Shown here one piece after another: positions 63,336 through 64,000 of a stretch of DNA of 64,000 nt. The stretch lies in assembly GCF_050571805.1 (NCBI RefSeq), contig NZ_CP192219.1; one strand, written 5' to 3'. A program made the position numbers and the translations under genes. This stretch comes from Halodesulfovibrio aestuarii. Lineage in GTDB: Bacteria; Desulfobacterota; Desulfovibrionia; Desulfovibrionales; Desulfovibrionaceae. Below the pieces are notes generated by a model. It worked only from the letters and a program-made list of their open reading frames with translations. It searched no databases and was not told the origin of the DNA. Position 1 is the first letter of the stretch. Each line of letters begins with the position of its first letter.

Positions 63336-64000
63336 ATGCTTAGAGCAACACGTGTGCTGATCGCAGCACTTGGTCTGGTTTTACTGTTCGGCACAGGAGC
63401 GTTTGCACAAAAAACATACGTTAATGGTATTGATGCAAACTACCCTCCTTTTGCTTATGTTGACAAAAATGGCGAACCTGCTGGCTTTGACGTAGATTCC
63501 TTGAACTGGATTGCTAAAAAGCTCGGTTTCAAGGTTGAGCATAAGCCAATGGAATGGTCAACGATCGTACAGAGCGTTCTCTCAAATAAAATTGATATGG
63601 TTTACTCCGGTATGACCATTACCCCTGAACGCGCCGCAAAGGTAAATTTTTCAGATCCTTACTACTCTGTTGCTAACGTCTACGCTGGTAAAAAAGGTTC
63701 CGGCCTTACTGTAGACAAAATACAGCACGATAAAGTACGTCTCGGTGTGCAGTCCGGCACCCCGCAGGTAGAATGGCTCAAAGAGCATATGGGCAAAGAG
63801 GGCTGGAACTTTACTTTGAAGTTTTACGACTCTGCTCCACTTGCATTTCAGGATGTCATGAACGGTCGCATTCAGGCTGTAGCAATGGATGCTGCACCTG
63901 TTAATGATGCAATTGGTCGTGGACTGCCATTGGCTGTAATTGACACTTTCGGTGAGCACGAAGATTTTGGTGTTGCTATCAATAAAGACAACGCTGAACT
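63336..64000 (+). CDS. Amino-acid-type ABC transporter substrate-binding protein (cut by window end)
   Basis: Reading frame from ATG 63336 stays open to the end (221 codons visible). A Sec signal peptide (LLFGTGAFAQK, cleavage after about residue 24) is followed by a type 2 periplasmic-binding fold of the SBP_bac_3 family: YVNGIDANYPPFAYVD, GEPAGFDVDSLNWIAKKLG, VEHKPMEWSTIVQSVLSNKIDMVYSGMTITPER (read in pieces), VRLGVQSGTPQVEWL and FQDVMNGRIQAVAMD. Such proteins bind polar amino acids or glutamine/cystine and deliver them to a permease-ATPase. AGAAGGAAG precedes the ATG. The rest of the transporter is outside the window. Confidence 0.92.
   Translation, partial: MLRATRVLIAALGLVLLFGTGAFAQKTYVNGIDANYPPFAYVDKNGEPAGFDVDSLNWIAKKLGFKVEHKPMEWSTIVQSVLSNKIDMVYSGMTITPERAAKVNFSDPYYSVANVYAGKKGSGLTVDKIQHDKVRLGVQSGTPQVEWLKEHMGKEGWNFTLKFYDSAPLAFQDVMNGRIQAVAMDAAPVNDAIGRGLPLAVIDTFGEHEDFGVAINKDNAE

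Overview
The window looks like a chromosomal segment of a motile, anaerobic, Gram-negative Desulfovibrio-type bacterium (Desulfovibrionaceae, possibly a Halodesulfovibrio-like lineage). This is inferred from the gene families and the moderately AT-rich base composition; no database search was run. Supporting signs are hydrogenase maturation genes hypD-hypE, Kdo transferase, a stand-alone IMP cyclohydrolase in place of full-length PurH, epoxyqueuosine reductase of the QueH type, and the flagellar block fliR-flhB-flhA-flhF-flhG-fliA-cheY.

Layout. 1-2.6 kb: end of a LysR regulator and a CstA-type transporter. 2.6-5.8 kb (minus): radical SAM protein, RNase G, QueH. 5.9-10.4 kb (plus): TrmI, then a tightly coupled trio of PaaK-like ligase, ChaN-PDZ protein and MutM. 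10.6-16.6 kb (minus): HAD protein, a sigma-54 response regulator and kinase apparently co-transcribed with pgi, then an aspartate-type aminotransferase. 16.9-23 kb: SfsA, an ABC ATPase overlapping a phosphotransferase-like gene, a DksA/TraR protein, an acetyltransferase, a degenerate receiver protein and TatD. 23.1-35.7 kb (minus): a long flagellar/chemotaxis unit headed by a well-matched sigma-54 promoter before fliR and ending at a strong terminator after cheV; dus and ispH are embedded in it. 35.9-38.4 kb: IMP cyclohydrolase and HflX. 38.4-39.8 kb: a gene-poor stretch with a dense run of hairpins that may be a structured RNA. 39.8-50.6 kb: orphan PAS kinase, FtsY, Ung, HypE/HypD, HD protein/Ddl, WaaA. 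50.6-52.0 kb: a lone trpB behind a complete tryptophan attenuator with a Trp-rich leader peptide. 52.1-57.7 kb: a complete rRNA operon (16S, tRNA-Ile, tRNA-Ala, 23S, 5S) with promoters, boxA-like sites, processing stems and terminator. 58-62.9 kb: glycosyltransferase, DUF47/PhoU-like protein with PiT phosphate transporter, and a divergent PhoR-like kinase with a candidate Pho box between them. The window ends inside an amino-acid-type ABC binding protein.

The window is mostly core genome. No CRISPR array, insertion sequence, prophage or defence system was recognised. The most informative signals are regulatory and non-coding: the trp attenuator, the sigma-54 promoter, the candidate Pho box, the 39.4-39.7 kb structured region, two families of short dispersed repeats that sit just after stop codons, and an hflX gene whose best-supported start is not a standard start codon.
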